64,000 bases of DNA from Leucocoprinus leucothites (lineage: Eukaryota > Basidiomycota > Agaricomycetes > Agaricales > Agaricaceae), in NCBI GenBank assembly GCA_013368445.1, contig JAACJO010000012.1, positions 558,001-622,000 on the forward strand, given 5' to 3'. Position 1 is the first letter of the stretch. Each line of letters opens with the position of its first letter. Of this stretch, positions 10,984 through 23,389 are shown in pieces. Made by a program: the position numbers and the translations under genes. The notes beneath the pieces were generated by a model. The model had not been told where the DNA came from. It saw nothing but the letters and a program-made list of their open reading frames with translations, and searched no databases.

Positions 10984-12921
10984 ATGGCCTCATCTAGTGT
11001 GTATGTTCTCCCACTCCGATTGAGCGAGACAGTCTAATATTATTTCTCTTCCAGCGGTTGGAAAACTATCGCGCGAAGAGTTTCGAAGACAGAAGGACCT
11101 CGATGCAGCTCGTAAAGCTGGTACAGCGCCGGCTGCCCTTGATGAGGAGGGAAAACCCATCAACCCTCATATTCCTCGTACGTTTAGCATACGTATATTT
11201 CTCAAATAGTTTGTTGATTATCTGTTTAGAATACATCTCGCAGGCTCCATGGTATCTCGATACCGGCGCACCTTCATTGAGCCATCAACGTCGACCAGAG
11301 CAAGAAAAATCCCAGCTCGAAAATTGGTATGACAGAGGGGCGAAAGCAGGCCCAGCAGCAAAGAAGTATCGCAAAGGCGCCTGCGAAAACTGTGGTTCCA
11401 TGACACATGCCAAGAAAGACTGTCTGGAGAGGCCCAGAAAGAAGGGTGCAAAGTATACCAGCAAGAACATCCAGGCCGATGACGTCGTGCAGGACATTGT
11501 CGTTGGTTATGATGCAAAGCGGGACAGATATAATGGTTATGACCCGGCTGAGCATTCGAGGGTGTACGAGCAATACGCAGCAATGGAGGCTGGCAGGCAG
11601 AAGCTTCGTGAGGAGGAAATTGACAAGCAGACGACTACGGATTTGGCTGCCGTACGGAAGGTTGCCAAGGCTGGAAAAGCGGAGGGGAAGTCAGGGGATC
11701 CTGACTTTGGCTCAAGTGATGAGGAGGACGCTGATGAAGACAAGTACGCGGACGCGGCAGATGCTGTGGGCCAAAAACTGGATACAAAGACTCGTATCAC
11801 AGTTAGAAACCTGCGTATTCGTGAGGATACAGCCAAGTATCTTCTGAATCTGGACCCAGAGAGTGCATACTATGACCCTAAGACTCGTTCTATGCGTGAT
11901 GCACCGGAGAAGAACGTGGCCCCGAAGATGTGAGTCTACTAAATATCAGAAATTCTCTCATACTAATTTACTTGTGTAGGCAAAATTCGCTGGCGAAAAC
12001 TTTTTCCGTTATAGTGGAGAAGTTGAGGACGTTCAAAATCTTCAGTTATTCGCATGGAATGCCGCTGCACGTGGGAACGATGTGCATTTAAATGCAAATC
12101 CAACTGCTGGAGAGTTGCTACACAAGGAGTTCAAGGAAAAGAAAGCTGAGCTGAAGGATACCACCAAAGTCAGCATCCTGGCTAAATACGGTGGCGAAGA
12201 ATTCCTCCAGGCGGCACCACGTGAACTTCGGGAGGGACAGACAGAAGACTACGTAGAGTACTCTCGGACGGGGCAGGTCGTTAAAGGTAGAGAGAGAGCG
12301 AAGAACAGATCCAAGTATCCTGAGGATGGTATGTATTAACAGCCTTTTTCCAATGTACATCTACTCAATCATCATTCTAGTCTTCATCAACAATCACACA
12401 GCTGTTTGGGGATCTTGGTACGATGCGTCAGGTGGTACATGGGGCTACGCCTGCTGCCACTCAGTTATTCATGTGTCGTATTGTGCCGGGAAAGCTGGTA
12501 TCGAGGCTTCACAGGCATCGTCCGCGCGGAGTCTTCTCGCTGCGCCTCCCTCTGAACCTCCCTCCTCTGCACCTCCTGCGAAGGAAGAAGCCAACGAGGG
12601 TGAATATGCGAAGGTAGAACAAAACTACTCAAAGAAGCGTGTTGGGGAGGGAGATGTGCGATTAGATAAGAGCCGGTTAGCTCAAGCGTTGTCCGAAGAG
12701 AAAAAGCGAAAAGGGAGGGTAGAGGAAGACGACCGGTCTGGCAAACGACGTAAAGGTGTATTGGAGACAGGAACTCATGACGTAACAGAGGAGCAACTTG
12801 GTGAGTGATCTTTCATTTGGCCAACTTTCAGGTGCTTATCGTCTCAACAGAGGCGTATCGGATGACCCGGCGCATGGCCGAAGATCCTATGGCCAACTAT
12901 GTCGATCGTGAAGACCTCTAA
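10984..12921 (+). CDS. SLU7: Pre-mRNA splicing factor SLU7 (frame needs checking at one junction)
   Basis: Exons: 10984-10996 (only 13 nt), 11055-11177, 11230-11915 or 11929, 11980-12328, 12381-12800 and 12851-12921. The protein shows [27 protein letters not shown], a CCHC zinc knuckle ([14 protein letters not shown]), [28 protein letters not shown] and CCHS...SYC. These are the SLU7 landmarks in order. SLU7 acts in the second catalytic step of splicing and helps choose the 3' splice site. The best donor after exon 3 (GTGAGT at 11930) leaves the frame one base short. Either a weak GTGGCC donor at 11916 is used, which gives 553 residues, or one C was lost from the CCCC run at 11919-11922; an added C would restore the conserved PED-(A/V)KFAGENF join. 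The tail is Lys/Arg/Glu-rich. Confidence 0.88.
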
Positions 12922-12992
12922 TTTCATTATTGTTGCATGATTTGGCTTCGGTTTAGATTACTCATTCAATTCTCATTGTACTATTTAGTACC

Positions 12993-13010
12993 CACGTGAC
13001 TATACACGTG
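12993..13010. promoter_or_regulatory. Paired CACGTG E-boxes
   Basis: Two perfect CACGTG palindromes (12993-12998 and 13005-13010) lie 6 bp apart and 15-32 bp upstream of the next start codon. The first is extended to CACGTGAC, which resembles sites for bHLH proteins such as Cbf1 or USF types. They may serve the gene starting at 13025; a role is inferred from sequence only. Confidence 0.45.
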
Positions 13011-13024
13011 TTGTAGAACGAATA

Positions 13025-14144
13025 ATGTTTGCGATGTCGAGTCTCGGCGTCTCAAGAACAACGCCACGGACAGCGACAACCCCCGAACTATGTGCTTATG
13101 ATACCCCTACGACAACACTCATGCCCATACCCATCCAACCTGCTCCCACCCTACTTGTCGGCCTTGGTGCCCGCATCCTCATCGACTTTTTCAACCAAAC
13201 GGAAGAACCCTCGATAAAGAGCCATATCCTCCAAGGAGTCTGGCAAGGTGTAGCACTCCACTACGCCTCCAAGAACTCGAGTTTTGGCTTCGCCGTCATC
13301 TTCATCGTTGCCGGTAAACTCATTGTTGAATTCAACCTATACCCCGACATCAACAAATGCACAAGTGTCGTCATTGGCATACTGCTTGGATTTCTCGGAA
13401 CAGATGTGATCACCCAATTCGCGGACTCAGCATTCGTTTACACCGTCCCATCACCCTCTGAACGCCGACGGAAGAAGGTTAGCTTCTCCACTCCCGGCAA
13501 CAGAGAAGACAAGAAACGGCAGCGGCTTGCTCAGGCCCGTCCTAATGCGCAGGGAGGCAATGAAAGCGACCAACAGTTTAAATACCACCCTGTCTCCGAC
13601 ATTACTTCCGTTGATTCTAACTCTGATCTCATACGCGCTAAAGAGAATATGACCCCCCTCGAACGGGAGGTGGCTGCTCTGCGAGCTCGTGCGTCCCTGG
13701 CGGACAGCGAACGTAGACGGTATCGTGAAGAGCGCAAATGGGCTTTATCGGAGGGGAATTCCGAGCGTGCTGCGCAATTGAAACAGCAAGTTAAACGTTA
13801 TACTGCTTTAATGCAGGGATTCCATCGTGAAGCGGACGCCAAAATGATTTTAGGTACGCTTTTTTCTTCTCTTGTTCCTTCAATGTTCAAAACGCTCATG
13901 ACTCATAGGGGTACAAAATGTAACACAACCAAACACAAATGTAGATGGACAGCGAGCAAGTACAGTTCCTCCCCAAGAACCCCAGCCACGCGTTCGAAGA
14001 AGCAGCCTTGCCAACGGATACAGCAATCCCCAGGCCTCATCATCGTCATGGGATCCGAGGCCAGGCCCATCTCGACGTATTGTAGCTGGTAATGGCCCCG
14101 CCGCACCCGCACCGATACTCATCCGACGAGATTCGACGCGATGA
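13025..14144 (+). CDS. Membrane protein with C-terminal coiled coil, family unknown
   Basis: Two exons (13025-13853 and 13909-14144) give 354 residues. Residues about 41-56 form an amphipathic or hydrophobic helix (LLVGLGARILIDFF). Residues 86-104 and 112-128 are good membrane spans (FAVIFIVAGKLIVEF; VVIGILLGFLGTDVI). A basic stretch (ERRRKKVSF) follows directly. A charged helical region at about 215-275 (PLEREVAALRARASLADSE, then QLKQQVKRYTALMQ) recalls the DUF1771 helical repeat found before Smr domains, but no Smr domain follows. The tail is Ser/Pro/Arg-rich. The protein probably sits in an intracellular membrane with the coiled coil facing the cytosol. I do not recognise it further. The true start could be a later ATG at codon 33. 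Confidence 0.7.
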
Positions 14145-14473
14145 ACGACTTTTTATATTATGTATTTGTTTTGGTAGATTCTCTTGTAGGCCACGACATT
14201 GAGCCACACCTTGGCCTGTCTGTAATCAGGTAGCCCGCCCAGCTATATCAGTCGTTCACAATTCGTAGAGGTTTCTGCTATTACTACTTAGTGTAGCACG
14301 GAAGGAGACTAGTACATGTGTAGGTACGACTACGACAAGGCGGAGGAGAATAGGATACACGGACAATGACGGTGAGAAGGGTAAAAAGACAGAAAAAAAG
14401 GAACCAAATAAATGTAAAGAAAGGGAATAAGAAGCAAGAAAAGCAAGCAAATGAAAGTTTAGGAAATAGGGTG
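14145..14473. other. Convergent 3' spacer
   Basis: This 329-bp stretch separates two converging genes and should hold both 3' UTRs. It is AT- and purine-rich towards 14400. No gene or RNA is visible. Confidence 0.6.
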
Positions 14474-17400
14474 TCACCGATAAGATTTTCCATTTGCCCT
14501 GACAGAACCAGATCCCGAGGTAGACGATGAACCATTGGTCTTCCCACTGACTCTCGGTCTCTTCAGTGTACTGTTCTCTAATGATGGCACCCGAGGTGTC
14601 GACTCCTTCATCACCATCTTCGCGTGGATCTCCTCAAGTTTGGACGCTTTCACTTTTTTGGGCCAGAATAGGGTCACAAACCTACCGGAGAGTGCTCAGT
14701 CAACAGGTGCAGCGGACGTTAGAAACCATAGGCTACTTACGTCCATAGATGTCGCCTCCATCTCTCACAATCTTCACCATTAGCTTGCTTCACTTGCAAG
14801 ACCGCCTCGATACGACGCCCAATAGCAGCCAGTGAATCCTTGAGGATCGCTACCTTGTCCTCTCGTGGCATATCCTCTCCGGAAAGCTTGAGTTGTTTCT
14901 ATAAAGGGTGAGATAGGAGTCGACAGTGGTTGAACCTAATATCAACGTACAAGTTGCTTCTTGACTGGCCGGAGCTCCTCTTTAGTCGCAGCCTCGTCCA
15001 TAGACGGACTAGAGGGGGGAATTAGCCTTCAAGATCAAACAACGTAGAGATAGCATCACCCACCATTCGTCCGAAGACTCGGAATCAGTAAAGGTCGGTG
15101 TGGGTCTCCTCTTTCTCTTCTTCGAGCTAGTATCATCAATCGTCGCCATAGCTTCACTCTCTGCTCTCCTCTTCAAGCTACTAATATGAGAAGAGGTGGA
15201 GGCCACAGGCGGAGGCGGCGATGCTGAGACCTTGAGGTGGCCTTTGCTACGCAGCGAGCTCTCATACGATCGTAGTTTCTCGTCATGCTCACGCAATAAT
15301 CCGAGTAAGAAATCACCCCGTCGCACAAGGTGAATTGCGTTGGGTATAGGCCGGCTTGCTGCATCTTCGCCCTTCTTCCCTTCCTCCAAGAAGAACTTGC
15401 CATCTAATCCAAGCTTCGGGTCCTTTTGCATTGCTTCCCAGTTCCCAAATCCATAGATGAAAGCGCCAACGAGGAGCATGGAGTCATCCTGAGGACCCCA
15501 GCGGCCAGACCAATTCAATGTAGGGCGAATGTTGTCAATGGGGATACTCCACTTGTATGGATCGTCTAGCTCGGAAAGCGTGCTGTAAAGAATCTGGAGG
15601 TCACGATGGCGCGAAAGTACAGTCTCAGCATTGATGTTTCCGACCCCTCGGCAAGTTACAAGAACAGCTTTGCTCTTCTGTGCGTTGGTCAGCGTCTCGC
15701 CCGATGCCATACGCGAACGCTTCTGGTCTTCGTTCTCTTGGATGGCTTGGGTGCAGATATCGATTATTTCATCAGCGAGGTCCAAGAGCATGCCCCTGTT
15801 CTTATCTTGTAGTTTGGACTCAGTAACCTAATGACCATTATAAGACACCGAGACAAGAACGGCCAGGAAAACAATGATGCTTACGATCACATCATAACGC
15901 TGCCTGATGTCGCCCCATCTCTGTAAACTCCTGATCAACACGCGAACATCTCGTTCCTTGAGCTCCATAGCTTTCTGACTTGCGGACTTCCTCTGTATTC
16001 CGGATACCTTGGGCTTCTTCGGCGCACTGGCTGAGGGTGGGTGGTCCACATCCATCCCCTCATATGAGACTTGGGCATGGGTACGTTTTCTATCACGAGA
16101 CTCCTGTGCAGCGAGTTCCTCTGCCTTCCGCTGATCCTCTTCACTTTCAAACTTCTGCCGCTCGTCCAAGGGAATGATCTCTTCCCAACTCATGTCGTTC
16201 TTCACGTCACTAACTGCCGCAAACTGTGCCAGGAAACCTTCACCACCCAGAGACGTGCCTGCGTCTGTCGTTATCGTCTCATGAGCTTCGGCTCGATTGA
16301 GGATATCGTCAAGATCCATTTCGTCGAGCTTTTGACTTTGCAAGCTATCATCCTTGTCGAACCTATGCAAGTTCATCAATCCCTTGTTAACATTCCAAGC
16401 CATGAATGACTCACATTTTCTGAGCACCATATTTCAACACAGCAGTCAGCTCCTCTTTGCTCAGGTTGTCGGGCTTTTGCGGATCCTTGACCTGCGCCTT
16501 AGAGCTCAAATGTGCCTGTGACGTATCCATTTGGTTAATGACTGATAAATGATCAACGTCAGTGTTCCAAAAACGTCCGCAAATGCGAATGGCCAAAACT
16601 ACTCACTCGCATACTCGAGCACCATTTTTTTCTTTGCACGCTCCAAAACATCCTCTTCCATTGTATCCTTACTGACGAAACGATAAACGCTGACATGCGA
16701 CTTTTGCCCAATTCGATGGGCACGAGCCATAGCTTGCAGATCATTCTGTGGGTTCCAATCGCTCTATAAAACATGAGGTTTAGGGGATCAAACCCGATTT
16801 TGGAGAAAATTCAGCCACTCACGTCGAAAATGATCACGGTATTAGCTGTTTCCAGATTGATGCCGAGCCCACCTGCACGAGTGGAAAGCAAGAATGCGAA
16901 ATCGGGGGACCCTGGGGCATTGAAGTGTGCAATTGACTTTTTGCGCTGATCAGAAGAAACCATGCCATCCAGCCGCTGGTGTGTATATCCTCGAAGTGAC
17001 ATGTAGTCACTGAGAATGTCCAACATGCGCACCATTTGGCTAAAAATAAGGACACGGTGACCATCTTGACGTAGACGAGCGAGAAGTTTGTCCAGGAGCA
17101 CCATCTTGCCACTGTTCATGACGAGGCCCTTGAGAGTTTCCTCATTGCTATCACTCCGTGTTTCGGCGCCGTCGAAGAGATAAGGATGGTTGGCAGCTTT
17201 CTTGAGTTCCATGGCAATGTTCAGTAAGCTAATGTTGTTGTTGCCATTAGCACTCTTGACAAGAGCGGAAAAGTTCTATATAAAAGGCGCTTATTTTAGA
17301 TTGGCTTCCGAGAGAGGATGATGCGTTGACCGCACCTTTGTCAAGATGTTCTTGTAGAAATGTGTTTGGAGAGCACTCATTTCAACGCGAAGAATACGCT

Positions 17401-19760
17401 CGCTCTTGGTGGGTAATGACGTCAAGACATCGCGCTTTAGGCGTCTTAACATCAATGACTCGAGTTGCTGGTGAAGCTCCTTGATCTTCTCTTCGTGGTC
17501 GGCATCGTTCAAGTCAAATTCGTTGGTGAGAGCGACTATTCTAACATAAGTCCAGTAATTTTGAGAATCAACGGAAAACACATACACTTATCAGGCATCA
17601 GGAAATGCATCAACGACAATAGTTCTGGGTTGGATAAGCATCGTCATTGTCATTGTCAAGCGCGATATACTCACCCTTGACATTATTCTGTAGAGGTGTT
17701 CCTGTGATTAACAGCTTAGACGCTGCGGAGAACGATCTCAGGGCCTCGTAGAGCTGACTCTCAGAGTTCTTGAGACGGTGAGCCTATGGAAGCCAATCAA
17801 CCTCGTACCAAAAAGGCTTTGGATAAGCATAAGTACCTCATCAACGGCAAGCACCTGCCACTTGATATCCCCGAGCTCCTTGGCGTCCCTCAACGTAAGC
17901 TCATAAGTGGTGAGCAAGACGTTCATCCTGAGCTTCTTATTTGAAGGACCGAACTCGTAGGCACGGATAACTTCGCGAGCCGCGGCCGTTCCGATATAGG
18001 TGATGACGTTCATATCCGGAGCCCATGCCTGGAATTGCGTTTGCCAAGCGGTGATAGTAGAAAGGGGAACGATCACCAGGAAAGGGCCGTACTGTTGCAA
18101 CTCATGGAACAGATAGGAAATGAAGGCCACTGTTTGTACAGTCTAGCCACAAATAAGCAAGAGCCGATCATAAGTCTCCAGCAACGCACCTTTCCAAGTC
18201 CCATCTCGTCCGCAAGGATGCCATTGTCACCCTTACTCCAGAGATAGGCAAGCCAATTCAGTCCAGTGAGCTGGAAGTCCTTGAGCTCGCCTCCAGTGGC
18301 CTTTATGTAATCAGGATCCTGAGTGATCTTTTTAAACTGTGGTCTGTTTTGCCTCGAGTAGGACACGCTCTTGTAAGGAAACTTGGCCTCTGCTTCACGA
18401 TGTCTGTATGCCTCAATTTGGTCATTCGCGATGGGCTTCACGTCTTTGGAGAGCTCCCAGGTGCAGTACTCGTAATTGAGGCCTTGCCATTTGCAGAAAT
18501 ACTCCTCCTCGCCATCAACGCCGACTCGGTGGGAAACCACCCGCTCAACATTACGGAAGTTCTCGAGCTCCTCCCTCTCACGTTCCTTGTCTAGCAGGAG
18601 TGCTTCCGCGTCCTCGCGGGAAAGCCCCGGAGCTGCTAGCCGAGATTGCCACTGCTTGTAAGCCTTGATATAATTGTCGACACGCTTGAGGCCTTTGAAT
18701 CGCTTGAGGAACTCATAGGTTTCGTCGGTGTTGTGGAGATGAGAAAAGTTTTTCCATTTGATGTGGAAGCGCTGTGGAAAGTGTCAGAATTGAGCCCAGA
18801 ATGCTAGTGAACGAAGACTGACAATGTTCTCGAACCAAAGGTCATGGGGGTCGTTCTCGCGGGCCTCATCTCTGCTGTGGCTAAGGACGGCCTCGATTTC
18901 ATCTTCCTCTAGGAATTGGGCATTGGGGTCCACGATATAAGCAGCCTCGCCGTTAGCCTCTTCCTCGTCGAATTTCTCAAAGTCTTGTACGTCGTCGACA
19001 TAATTGGGTATTTTCCCGCCGCGGCTGGAGACTCTGATATCCTCGGTGGACTGGCGGTTCTTCTTCTTGCGCTTGTGTGCGCGAGCACCGTAATCAGAGT
19101 CAGAGTCCGAGGAAGAAGCGTGACGGGTGGATGCTTAAAAGGGAAGGTGAGCATGCGGCGGGCGTTACGGGAGGCGACGAGGACAAACCTCGGGGGCGTA
19201 TCGCTGGGGCAGAGGGCATTCGATGCTGCTGCTGCTTTTTGATCTTCTTAGCAGGCTTCTTCTTGGAGCCATACTCTTCGTCGGCATAGGTACCATCGTC
19301 TTCGTCGTCGTCGTCATTGTCATCACCATCGGGCTGGTCCTCATAGCCCTAACGAACAAAAGAGTCAATTTTAAGACACATCGAGGTGAGGAGATGTGCA
19401 TACAGAGTCATCGACGTCCTACGAAAGAAAGAAAGGTATAAGGTTATGAGAGAGAGACAAGAGGCAGAAAAGCGAGAAAGAACGGACCGAGTCGGGGCGG
19501 GACTGAGAGATGGAGAGGCGGGCAACGGCACCGGAATTGACATTGGAAGAGTTGGCGGGAGAGACAGTGGCGTCGTCGTCAACAGATTCGCCCTCGGCAT
19601 CCTGGTCGAGAGGTTTGTCGAACTTGTCGTCGTCGTTGTCATGGTCGACGTCCATGTGAGTATCGGAGTCGTAGTTCAAGTCGAGAGCGGGAGGAGGAGG
19701 GGACATGGGGAAGGGATGATGTGGTGGGGAAGAAGAGTGTTGAGGACGGGCGCCAGGCAT
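14474..19760 (-). CDS. CHD1: Chromodomain helicase CHD1
   Basis: Seventeen exons (first 19488-19760, last 14474-14681) give 1465 residues. Order of parts: an acidic, disordered N-terminus; tandem chromodomains (about 250-415, with [17 protein letters not shown]); and a SNF2 ATPase with DEMGLGKT (motif I), the DEAH box [21 protein letters not shown] and RAHRIGQ. Then comes the SANT/SLIDE-like region ([27 protein letters not shown]), and a CHD1 C-terminal helical domain ending [21 protein letters not shown]1 slides and spaces nucleosomes during transcription elongation, together with H2B ubiquitylation, for which BRE1 in this window is the ligase. Exon 2 is a 15-nt microexon (19404-19418). The start is 163 bp from the divergent TFB4 start, so the two share a promoter. 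Confidence 0.95.
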
Positions 19761-19923
19761 CGCCAACGGGGAGAATTCACACGGGCAGCGTCGCTACCCC
19801 ATCGTCACGGCCAACGCCGGAAGGGCCTTCGTCACCGGCGCTCGTGACGGGGACTCCGAAAGATGGCTTGTGGTGGATGTGCTTAGGCAATCAAACTCTT
19901 ACTCGGACCTCCAGGTTAGGGTT

Positions 19924-21316
19924 ATGGACGCCTCCTCCCATCTCTCCGTCGTCCTCGACCTCCCCCCGGCCCAATGGCACCGCGCAGCACACCACGGCCT
20001 CCCCCTTTCTGATTTTCTCTCTCACGTGCTCGTCTTTCTGCACGCCCACATCGCTGCCAATGCCGAAAACTCGCTCGCCGTCTTCGGAGCCTTCCCCGGC
20101 TCTTCCACCCTCCTCTATTCTTCCGCCGACCCCGTTCCCGAACATCTACCGATCCACCCCAACTCCTATCCCCCCTTTGCTGCCCTCGACCACGCCGTCA
20201 ACCGCCGCATACATGCCCACCTCGATGCTCTCGATGACTCTTCGGCCGATCCATCCGCTCTCATTGCTGCCATCACCAAGGCCCTTTGCTGTGCGTTTCT
20301 CTAATTATCTTGCCTGCCGTTGTTCATCATGCTGTCCATCCAGATGTGAACCGCCTCTCACTCAGCCCTGCGGCAAACACGAATCCTTCGGCCGAGCGCG
20401 ACCCGAGCGTTCTCCCGGACCCCCGTCTACTCGTCCTCTCCGTCTCGCCGGACCTCGCCACATCGTACATCCCGATCATGAACTCGGTCTTTTCCGCCCA
20501 GAAGCTCGTCAGCCAAACTCTCCTCTTCCAGCCTAGCCACCCACTCACATCCTTTCCAGAAAGTCACGATCGATGTCTGTCAGGTCTTTGGCCCAGACAC
20601 CGTCTTCCTCCAGCAGGCCGCCCATCTCACTGGCGGCTCGTATATCCATCTCGAGCGCCGCGATGCACTCTTACAGTATCTCATCGTACGTCACTTGTCC
20701 CTTTCCTTTCCATTTCTATTGACCCTCCCTAGATGGCCTTTCTCCCTTCACCGGCCATCCGCAACGTCATCGCCGTCCCTACCCAGGACAAGGTCGACTT
20801 CCGTGCAGCATGCTTCTGCCACAAGAATATAGTTGATGTTGGCTTCGTCTGCTCTGTCTGTCTCTCAAGTGAGCCCAGGTCCCTCGGTTTCACTTCATGC
20901 TTTGACCACCTCTCTAGTATTCTGCCAGCCCGTCCCTGTTTGTTCCACTTGCAGGTAAGTTATTGTCTGGTTCTCCATTCTCAGCAGATGCCCAATACGA
21001 CCCCAGGACAAAGTTCCCAATCAAGACACTTCAACGTTTGAACCAATCACGCCCCCCTCTCCCCTCCACCCCTAATGGACCAGGTGCCACTACCCCACGA
21101 AGTAACCCAGGGACACCTCGTATAGGACCCGGAGGCACAAACGGCACTGCCGTGGCCCGAAGCGTTTCGACTTCGGCCACCACCGCTGCCTCAGGTGAGC
21201 TCCCCCACTCGTCCACCATAGGCCTGGGAACCCCAAACGGCAACGGCAACGTGGGACGAAGCCTCAGCATGGGTACTCCTGTCACAAACACAAGTCCCAA
21301 TGGAACCGCTAGATGA
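19924..21316 (+). CDS. TFB4: TFIIH subunit TFB4 (p34/GTF2H3)
   Basis: Six exons (19924-20290, 20344-20507, 20560-20685, 20733-20868, 20918-20954, 21007-21316) give 379 residues. The vWA-like fold opens with HLSVVLDLPPAQW and SHVLVFLHAHIAANAENSL. It continues with SYIPIMNSVFSAQKL, DTVFLQQAAHLTGGSYIHL and LLQYLIMAFLPS. A C4 zinc region follows (CFCH, CSVCLSIFCQPVPVCSTC). All are characteristic of p34. The subunit is part of the TFIIH core, pairs with p44 and acts in nucleotide excision repair and transcription initiation. After the usual TKFP end, this protein has an added low-complexity Ser/Thr/Gly/Pro tail of about 95 residues that I would not expect to be structured. A longer upstream frame exists but the conserved start MDASSHLSVVLDL fits the family. 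Confidence 0.93.
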
Positions 21317-21407
21317 CGTCCACACCGGTCACCGTCACAACAATTCCTTGTCAGCGTCGCACCGTTCGTCGTTGCCCCTATCTCCTCGGGCTGTCTGGCG
21401 TTTGATG

Positions 21408-23027
21408 TCAAATCTTGAACGACGTGATGAACACACGTGCTTTCTCTTCCCTCGAGTCCGCTGCCTCCGGCCGCCGCAGTATATACGCCTAAGAGTAATT
21501 GTCACTGTTGTTGGGGTTGTTGGCCTCCGCATCATGTAATAAACATACCTTTGGTTTGGGCTGTCGACTCGAAGCGAATGCGACTGCCATGCTGGCCGCT
21601 GTAAACCCACACCACACACGTGCTGGACAAGTAATTCAGTCACGGGTGGAGATAAGACGCAGTATCTTACCTGATGCTTGGCCATCCTCAGTCTCCCGCA
21701 CTATCATCAGCACGCCCCCGGCTGGGTCATGTACACCACGCCTCTTCGCCGGCTCTGAGAAAGAATAAACACCATCCATAATGAGTATAGCAGACCACTT
21801 ACTCCAAAATTGTTCCACCAGCGTTCTCTGCAAAAGCTCATGAGGGTCCGCGGTTGGAATATATGCTTCTCCGATGCTCCGTGCAAGATTGGCGCGGACT
21901 ATTTCTTCTCCTGTACCCGATACACTACATGCTATACCGTCCAGGGAATCAACCCGACGCTGAGCCCAACAGCCTGCACCATAAATAGCAGCCTTTGTAG
22001 CTTTAGCTTTAGCATGCAGAATGCATTGAGATGATATTCACCTCTCCAACCCGGCCAGGAAATTTTAAGAGGATACCTCCACTGTCAAACATCAAAATAT
22101 GCCTTCTATATGCGTAAGGAGGCTAGGCTAACCTTGAGACTCCCGCTACAAATCCACCTTTTGGATGCCAAGCTACGGCGCCTACGGTATCCTGCATAAT
22201 ATCCCTTCCGAGATCTCCATCGTCCATCGTCATCGTGATATTGGACTCATTAACTGGCTCGCTCTCAAGCCTGTCCATCCACTTCTTCCAAGTCCTCCTC
22301 GCTGAAGGAGTTATCATATCTTCAGGGGGGACGAGTGCCCCTCCAGTACCATATTTCTGTACAAAGTTGGTTGCTCCATTGGATACGAGCGTCCTGTATA
22401 TATGTGTGCACTCGTGATGTCAATGTATGCTCAATTTACACGTCGTAGGGAGTCTGGACATAGCTCTTACATTGGTGGTATTCGGCCGAGTTTGTCTGTT
22501 TTCCTTGAATATTCTAAAATAGACCGAGCAGCCGAGATGGGGTTTTTGATTCCTAGCAGCCAAACCTCTTCAGCACTAAAGGGATTTAGCAGTAGAAGCT
22601 GGTATACCGGAAACAGCACCGACACTACCAAAGTATCTTTGACTCGATGTGGTGTCAGGACAAGAGGCGTGAAGAGCAGCATCACATTCTACAGTTCCCT
22701 CTAGTGTTAAATTGGAACCGCGCCCTGCATTTAGGTACGGATCGTCCTCCAGAGAAATTATGGCTTGTTCGACCAGAGTTAAGCTTTCGTTTCCGTTTCC
22801 ATTTGAGTGTTCGGGATTAAGAGTTTCCATGAAACTTTCCAGAGCCTTTTTACATGCCCTAGAATAAAACACACAATAGCGGCAGTTAGGTTTGTGGACG
22901 GGGACAGGATAGACGACCTGAAGGTGACGAACAGCCGAAGAGCATGCTTTGTCCGTTTTTCGCTGTCGGGTTGGTGGGATCCAGCACCACCGTGAACAGC
23001 GATGAAGTATTCTTCAGGTTCTGGCAT
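21408..23027 (-). CDS. Threonine aspartase (taspase-1 type, Ntn-hydrolase asparaginase family)
   Basis: Nine exons, from 22933-23027 down to 21408-21488, give 385 residues. The start FIAVHGGAGSHQPD and the NAGRGSNLTLEG segment are family signatures. The self-cleaving site is QDTVGAVAW, with Thr212 as the predicted nucleophile after autoproteolysis. SSGGILLKFPGRVGEAA, AIYGAGCWA and SGTGEEIVRANLA follow. The match in GRIPPMTLVSNGATNF and GCWA is closer to taspase-1 than to plain isoaspartyl peptidases. An acidic loop precedes the cleavage site, as in taspase. In animals the enzyme cuts after Asp in nuclear regulators; the fungal substrate is unknown. In the last part an intron (21489-21548) is preferred. 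Reading through it would give a different short C-terminus. Confidence 0.88.
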
Positions 23028-23389
23028 TCAACTAAGCAAAAAAGATAACGTCAAAGCGATCCAAGGACTTGGAGCCTAGGAGTGGGGGTAGGGATTAAAT
23101 TGAAATGAATGCTTGATGGAGAGAAGCGGAATGAAATCGAATTTGATCCGTTGTGGAAGTGATGGTGACCAAGTGTGCAGTTCGTAGCGAGCCATCTCCG
23201 ATTCCCTTGAATTTCGTGTATTCTACTTTTATTTCGTCATCGTCCATTATAGTAATATAAACACATATATGTGAAGCACTATGTATACAGCGAGCAAGCT
23301 CATCGGGTCCGTTCGAGGTAAGCGTGTGTAGTAAAATTTTCTAAAAAAAACATTAAAAAGCTCCGAAGGGCTGTAGGAGCTGTAATGAG
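23028..23389. other. Intergenic spacer, promoter of the taspase gene
   Basis: This 362-bp region lies between the taspase start and the end of the next gene, both on the minus strand. It should contain the taspase promoter and the 3' UTR of the 7-TM gene. No clear element was seen. Confidence 0.5.

Noticed and set aside
19721..20536. Plus-strand open frame of 271 codons across the CHD1/TFB4 promoter
   Set aside because: It is a shadow frame. The TFB4 frame in the same place carries p34 motifs and the low-complexity product here has none.
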